DNA from: Odiellus spinosus
Lineage: Eukaryota; Arthropoda; Arachnida; Opiliones; Phalangiidae
Length of the DNA: 64,000 bases
Direction of reading: 5' to 3'
NCBI GenBank assembly: GCA_963920705.1
Contig: OY987233.1
Span: 7,616,001-7,680,000, forward strand
The notes below the pieces were generated by a model. The model was not told the DNA's origin and ran no database searches. It worked only from the letters and a program-made list of their open reading frames with translations. The position numbers and the translations under genes are program-made. Shown here one piece after another: positions 58,701-64,000 of this stretch (position 1 is the stretch's first letter; each line of letters begins with the position of its first letter).

Positions 58701-60939
58701 CCCTAGAATCAGTTTTGGGCCTATCACAAATGAAGATGAAATTACTTTTTGTAAGCTTGTTTTGTTTGATACGAGCTCGTTGTACTGTAATTAGATAGTC
58801 CTAAACGGAGGAAGACGTTTTTCCATTGGTTTAAATTAGTCACGCGATTATAGCCTCCTATTTTTTGAACTATCTTGAACAATTTGTAGAGATTTAAGTC
58901 TCGACTACCGACGCTAGGTGCTCTGTTAATCGGAGTTCCTCTTTCGTCCATGAATTTGTAAAGTTGAGCTACAAAACGATCTTTTTCTTCACTCGGTTCA
59001 TCATCTGAAGTCTGAAAAAAAGGTTGGAAGAAGGATTTTGAGTTTTTTTTTTTGTTAATTAAACTAGTAGCTTATTGTATTTACATCGCTATCAGAGTCG
59101 TGGCTATCTTCTGACTGTTGATTCAATCCCATCAAAGTGTCCCGATCCCAATTTGTTGGCAATTCATCTTTATCCATGAATGTCAACGCTTTCTCTACGG
59201 CTATGATTAAAATTAGACAATTAAATTAACCAAAAATTTTAAATATGGGTTTTCGCGAGTCAGTGCTCGAGACTCTGGCACACCCCTAATTTTGACAATA
59301 ATTTACCAGCTTTAAGCGCGGGACTTTCGACTTTAGCAGCCATTGCCCTAGTAAACTCTTTCGTATCTTTCTTAGGAACTTGGAAGCTGAAGAAAAAAAA
59401 ATTGCGTCAATTTTAACAATATTCTTTCTATAGGGACCGAAATCTCTTACTATTTCCCATCTTTGAAGGATCTAACCAAGTGATCAAATTTAATTCTGAG
59501 ATTTTCCTGAGCTGATGGGGAAACGATAAGGGCTGGAAACCAATTTTCTTTCTTGTTTCCTCGAGGAGTTCCTTGCTCGACGCAAACCACTCGACCCAGG
59601 TCAACGTTTTTGGAAGCTGAAGATGCTGTACTCGCGGAAGACTCCTTTCTTCTCCTTTCTTTCGGTTGACGTTTGGGTAAAGGAAGATCTTCTTCCGAGC
59701 TATCATCATCCCTTTTTGAAAAGCTGATTCTTTTAAAAATGGTAATTTCAAAGTACTTATATAAAATTACTCTTACAATGCAGCGGCGCAAACGACCGAA
59801 TTTCTCTTTCTTCTAGTCTTGGATCCAATAACCGGGGTACCGAAATGTTCTGGATTTGTAAGCGGTAGTTGATCCAAGCTCTACAAACGAGAAACTTTCT
59901 TCAAAACCTGTATTTTGTCTTTTGAAATTATTAATAGCATTACCTCACTTTCGGCAAAATGCCGACCACTTTTCAAACATAAGGAAGTCCTTCGAAGTGT
60001 AGTTTCATCACCATCATCAAAAACTTTATTTTAAATGTTGAGAAATTATAATTTTGAGATTTTAAACAGAATATTAAGATAGGATTAGGATTCTTACCAA
60101 CTGTGTATTGACTATAATCAATAAGTTTGTTGATTACAGCTTCTAAAACTTGATTTTTGTCAGGATGTTTAGCTTCAACGTGGGCACCGACTCTAAGGGT
60201 TCCTGTTATATGTTCATCGGGTACTACAGCTGTTCCTTGGGCATTTTTGAAGGTAACCTTAAGGTTTTAATAAATTTACGGTTAATTTATAGAACTAAGC
60301 CCTACATGAAAGAATGGAAGTTTTCTTACTTTGCACTTAACAACACGGGCAACTTTTTTAATCTTAGCTTCGCAAAATGCTCCTTTATATTTAGCACTAA
60401 CATCAGTGCCGACTGTCAAGTATGGAGGTTCATCTGCGGCCTATATTTAAAAAATTTAACATATTATGAAAATTTTAAGAGTTTCATTTTTGGGGCATTC
60501 AAACTTCTAAAAATTAATCTGACTTAGCTATTATAATACTTCAAGATTAATTAGCATAATCACTAGTGTTTTTTTACCTCAATCCCTTATTAATAAAATG
60601 AATTTTGTTAGGAATCATATTATTCTTACGATGAAGAAATTTCAATTTAATCCTAAATATGTTATGGTTAAAATTGATAGTCGGGGATTTTAGGTCAAAT
60701 GAAAAGTTAGAACTGCCGGAGGAAACTCTAACTGAGCCCAAAGTAGAATTGAAAGTGACATACAGCTGAAAACCCTAATACCCCTGATTGACTATGGAAT
60801 TCAAATATTTTTAAACACCACATACTAATTATGATACTAATGACGCAAAATTTCACAATTTGTTGTTTGAAGGACGTTTGACCTCCTTGAGATTCTGGAC
60901 ATTGTTGTTGAAGAAAAAAAAGCCACTTGTACTCACCAT
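52792..60939 (-). CDS. ARID4: ARID4 chromatin regulator (Rb-binding protein 1 / hat-trick homologue)
   Basis: Subunit-type scaffold of Sin3/HDAC corepressor complexes in the nucleus, inferred from family. Coding exons in transcript order: 60939-60937, 60440-60330, 60257-60098, 60023-59944, 59880-59777, 59723-59451, 59386-59307, 59200-59085, 59011-58746, 58425-57499, 56851-56602, 56541-53415, 52979-52792; GT-AG, phases close, stop TAA; 1894 residues, longer than human ARID4A/B (about 1250-1310). Residues 4-120 match the Tudor region ([38 protein letters not shown]). RBB1NT follows at about 175-265 ([18 protein letters not shown]), ARID at about 310-398 ([27 protein letters not shown]), then a Lys/Ser/Glu-rich linker. 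The chromo-barrel is about 715-775 ([14 protein letters not shown]). A very long disordered acidic/basic exon (791-1833) follows, with an LxCxE match LLCEE at 1529-1533. The last exon is a coiled-coil-like tail ([29 protein letters not shown]) typical of ARID4 C-termini. Exon 1 holds only the ATG before its donor. Opposite-strand open frames over the long exon are shadows. Confidence 0.93.
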
Positions 60940-61520
60940 TTTGACACTTTCTCAGTTAATTTACCGGTATAAATCTCAAATTTTTAGCCATGAATGAAAG
61001 GAATAATTTCGCAATAAATTTTAATTAAAACATTTCTAGAAAATGGCATTTTTAACCGAGGAACCCAGCAAATACGAGGAAAACCATCTGACGCCGCGGC
61101 CGCGAGACGAAGGACCAAAGACTAGTGAAAAAGCACATAAAACGTGGGATTGCAGCATAGCATCTTCAGGACTGCCTGGACTGGCAACTCAATGCTTTGG
61201 AGAAGTGAATCAACGAGACTAGCGCTCCTACGGCCAGTTACTAGCTCTTCGTGGCTTCGTCGGTTCCGCTTAGGAAACCTCTACCATTTACTCTTTATCT
61301 GAATCCATGCCTCTACCAGCCGCCGCTACGTGGCCCACGCCACCTATCCAATAGTAATTTTCGCCATGCAAACCGGACGTAGAGCAACTTGTCATGGAAT
61401 CCTCGAAAATCATTGGTCAATCCTCTTCTCGCTTACAGACACTCCTCTCTTACTCCATTCACGTCGTGTACCGTTTCTCGGAGCAACTGTTCTGCAACAA
61501 AAGTATGGGTATTTCGGTAG
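60940..61520 (-). promoter_or_regulatory. Putative ARID4 5' leader and promoter region
   Basis: Directly upstream of the ARID4 ATG. A CpG-rich stretch at about 61080-61330 (including GACGCCGCGGCCGCGAGACG) stands out from the AT-rich surroundings, and on the ARID4 strand there are CCAAT at about 61414 (opposite ATTGG) and the inverted form opposite CCAAT at about 61349. No TATA box is evident. A plus-strand open frame starts here, but its product resembles nothing I know. Confidence 0.4.
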
Positions 61521-61691
61521 CTGCTATCCTCTATCTTTTATAATTATAACTATATTTAACTATCGATTTAAAACGCAAACTAGACTTATTTTAAAAAATT
61601 TGGTAACTTATTTATTTATTTTAACAGATATCAAAAAAAAAAAGAAAACTAAACTTGTGGTAAAAATTATATTTTATGTGTTTATTACAGG

Positions 61692-62280
61692 CCTAAATGT
61701 CGCTATTGCGCCATGATTTTGTTTTGTAAAAAATAGTCTGCTTTGTGGATCTTTCTCTTTGAAAAACGGTTCGTGGAAAGAACCTAAGACGGTGAGAATT
61801 TTAACGACATTCAATTAATTTGAATCAAGACAAATATTATTAAAATAAATGGTAAGATATTTTTTAGCTCTGTTATTTTTAGGCCAAGCTATCGTTTTTA
61901 AAGTGGGTGTTTTTATGAACTGTGCGGACACAAAGATTAGTTCATAATCTGCAATCTGCATATCCGGGTATCATCATTTTACCCTTGAATTTTAAAAATT
62001 ACAGGTAACATGCCTAAATGTCGCTCTTGGAGCAATTTTGCTTTAAAAAAAAATCGTCTGCTTTGTGGATCTTTCTCTTTGAAAAACGGTTGGTGGAAAG
62101 AACCTAAGACGATGAGAATTTTAACGACATTCAATTAATTTGAATCGAGAGAGATATTATTAAAATAACTGGTAAGATGATAATTTTTTAGCTCTTATTT
62201 TTAGGCCTACCTAGCGTTTTTAAAAGTGGGTGGTTTTATGAACTGTGCGAGCACAACGATTAGTTCATAATCCACATATC
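61692..62280. repeat. Tandem duplication, unit about 320 bp
   Basis: Two head-to-tail copies: GCCTAAATGTCGCTATTG at 61691 and GCCTAAATGTCGCTCTTG at about 62011, each followed by TCTGCTTTGTGGATCTTTCT, TTGAAAAACGGTT.GTGGAA, AACCTAAGACG.TGAGAATT and ending in GAACTGTGCG and ATTAGTTCATAATC. Divergence is a few percent, so the duplication is fairly recent. Non-coding. Confidence 0.85.
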
Positions 62281-62349
62281 AAAAATTTGAACCTTCAAAT
62301 ATAAGCCTTGGTATCTATTTAAAGAAATATTCCTTTGTGTTACCTGGAA

Positions 62350-62968
62350 CATGGATGTATAACAGGCTGGGAAATAAGGCGGTTTTACTGGACAAAAGTC
62401 CAGTTTAAAAATTAGCTGGGCCAGTTTAAAAATTAAATGCTTGGGGGTCTACTGGCCACAAGGCCAGTTAATTAATTCCAAAATTTTGTTTTGTTTCTTA
62501 GCCTACGTCATAGTACTACGTCATAATGACAGTTTGTCAATCTCATGAAAATTGTAACTGGCCAATGTCCAGTTTTTTAATTAAACTGCTTGGGCTCTAC
62601 TGGCCACAAGTCCAGTTTGAAAATAATCCTTATTTCCCAGCCTGATGTATAAAGAACTAACGTTCATGGATATTGCACTCGTACCTTCTGTAAGGCATTT
62701 TCAGTAGATCGCGAGTTCGGGTAATATTGTCCGCTAGCGACGGCGGAAGTGGGGCTCTTTTTGGGAAATTTTTGCGAAACGGATTTCCTGTTTACAAATT
62801 GTCGTCTGCACGTTCTGCAGTTTTTCAATTTCAAATGTGACGTATGGTACACTTCCTGTCTAACGACAAACATCGTTACTAGATGGCGCCAGTGAACATG
62901 GCGCATTCTGTTCACGCGTTTTTCTCGGAGTGCAATATCCATGAACGTTAGTTCTTTATACATCCATG
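62350..62968. mobile_element. TIR element split by a younger MITE
   Basis: Ends are inverted repeats of about 41 bp: CATGGATGTATAAAGAACTA, ACGTTCATGGATATTGCACT at the left (interrupted by the MITE at 62363) and AGTGCAATATCCATGAACGT, TAGTTCTTTATACATCCATG at the right. CCTGGAA flanks both sides (62343-62349 and 62969-62975). The interior contains CTAGATGGCGCCAGTG. A further TIR fragment CATGGATGTATAAAGAAC follows at 62976, then ATGCCTGGA. A reverse open frame (62664-62978) lies inside; its product is not recognised. Confidence 0.7.
62363..62644. mobile_element. hAT-type MITE inserted in a TIR
   Basis: 282 bp with ends CAGGCTGGGAAATAAGG and CCTTATTTCCCAGCCTG (perfect 17-bp inverted repeat) and a perfect 8-bp target duplication ATGTATAA (62355-62362 and 62645-62652). 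The interior has repeated CTACTGGCCACAAG and CCAGTTTAAAAATTA phrases. The intact duplication and perfect ends indicate recent insertion. Confidence 0.9.
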
Positions 62969-62989
62969 CCTGGAACATGGATGTATAAA

Positions 62990-63828
62990 GAACATGCCTG
63001 GAATAATCAAATTTGAATTTCTTTATACCGTGGCACGCGTGGAGATTTGGTTAATAATTTAGTTTAATGCTGGAACAAATTATGTCTAATCATGTTTAAT
63101 TCAATGAAGCCAAGGCATATTAACGTTTACTACAGTATCTTTAGATCGAACCAACATATTTCAAAGGTGAAATATGATTTGCCGCCATTGCATAAATTAC
63201 TCGGAAAGAATGGGTCCTTTACAAAAATTACATAACCCCGAATAAGGCCCCTTAAAAGAGATTGGCCTATTGTCGAATCCTAAACGCCATCAATAGGGAA
63301 TGTTTAGCACGTTACTTCCCTAGTATTAGAATTAATACAGCCAAGCCAGGGTTCTGTCAATTTCTTGTAGAGAAAGTCGAAATTCCACGAAGTTTACAGT
63401 TTATCATTTTTAGTCAGGTCGTGACTTCCCATGAAGGGGCGGATTGATGTTTTACTTCAACGATTACGTGATGGCGAATATTCGGCTTTCTAGAAATAGT
63501 TCTTAGGCCTAAAATGCCTAGCTCTACATTTAGTCTTAAATACTTTTACATAGCCTATTCGTTACATATTGTTTTTCCGTCAAACAAAAAAAAAAATTGG
63601 ACAAACCACTATTGTTTTAAAAACAATGCAGTTTAAGATCTTTACTTTCGAAGTAATTTTAGGATCATTTGATGTAAATTCATTAATTTTGCGTGAAATC
63701 TCGATATAAACCTGGATAAAACCCGCTAGGACATTCAAATTTTTAGATTTCTAATTATTTTATGTATATTTAATTGTGTGATTGAATTTTATACAGGTTC
63801 AAAGGATATGAAGTTCCATAGTACTGTC
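62990..63828. other. Unassigned terminal spacer
   Basis: AT-rich sequence without recognised exon, RNA gene or transposon ends. A plus-strand open frame of 61 codons at 63262-63447 has no recognisable motif. Confidence 0.4.
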
Positions 63829-64000
63829 AATAACTGGAACGCATCAAGTACTACATGGACCAGTTATAATACACAATAACTGGTCCACATCAAGGACTAC
63901 CACGCTGGACCAATTATAATACACAATAACTGGCACACATCAAGGGCTACATGGACCAATTATAATACACAATAACTGGTACACATCAAGGACTACATGA
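63829..64000 (+). repeat. Tandem repeat, unit 46-50 bp, cut by window end
   Basis: At least three and a half units starting ATAACTGG, then ACATCAAGGACTACATGGAC and CAATTATAATACACA. Unit 2 has a 4-bp insertion (CACG). The array runs off the window, so its size is unknown. No coding signal. Confidence 0.9.

Noticed and set aside
61330..61716. 128-codon plus-strand open frame upstream of ARID4
   Set aside because: No ATG at its start, no recognised domain, ends in low-complexity Lys/Phe sequence; better explained as ARID4 promoter or leader DNA.
62664..62978. 104-codon reverse open frame as a host gene
   Set aside because: It lies within a transposon and starts in its terminal repeat; the product matches nothing I recognise.

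Overview
The window is eukaryotic nuclear DNA. It is AT-rich, its genes are split by GT-AG introns, and its introns and spacers are full of short inverted-repeat transposons and tandem repeats. Protein content and intron style fit an arthropod (insect, springtail or crustacean). I cannot name the species from sequence alone. Three conserved genes could be rebuilt exon by exon with every reading phase closing. A few acceptor choices and the first exons rest on homology or splice signals alone.

Layout. (1) 1611-17810, + strand: a full-size ABCA-subfamily lipid transporter, 23 coding exons, 1706 residues, nearest in length and order to ABCA3. (2) 19904-43017, + strand: a B56 (PPP2R5 / widerborst type) regulatory subunit of protein phosphatase 2A, 11 coding exons, 615 residues, with introns of 12.2 kb and 5.6 kb made largely of repeats. 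(3) 60939-52792, - strand: an ARID4 homologue (retinoblastoma-binding protein 1 / hat-trick type), 13 coding exons, 1894 residues, with Tudor, RBB1NT, ARID and chromo-barrel regions and a candidate LxCxE Rb-binding motif. The B56 and ARID4 genes converge on a repeat-rich spacer at 43018-52791. The three genes are unrelated in pathway and nothing suggests they are co-regulated.

Repeats. I recognise a TA-flanked MITE family (8 copies, ends CCCTTACC/GGTAAGGG), a second MITE family with GGGAGAATGCAACC ends (about 4 copies), a third with TTAAAGTAGA ends (3 fairly full copies plus fragments), and several hAT-like elements with 6-8 bp target duplications. In two places one element sits inside another. 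There are also two copies of a tRNA-derived SINE body, a 30-bp minisatellite in the ABCA gene and further tandem repeats. No rRNA, CRISPR, viral gene or bacterial-type operon was seen. The most useful leads are the E-box-bearing minisatellite, the dated nested hAT insertions, an 8-codon alternative acceptor and a possible internal promoter in the B56 gene, and an in-frame 60-nt intron plus the LxCxE motif in ARID4.
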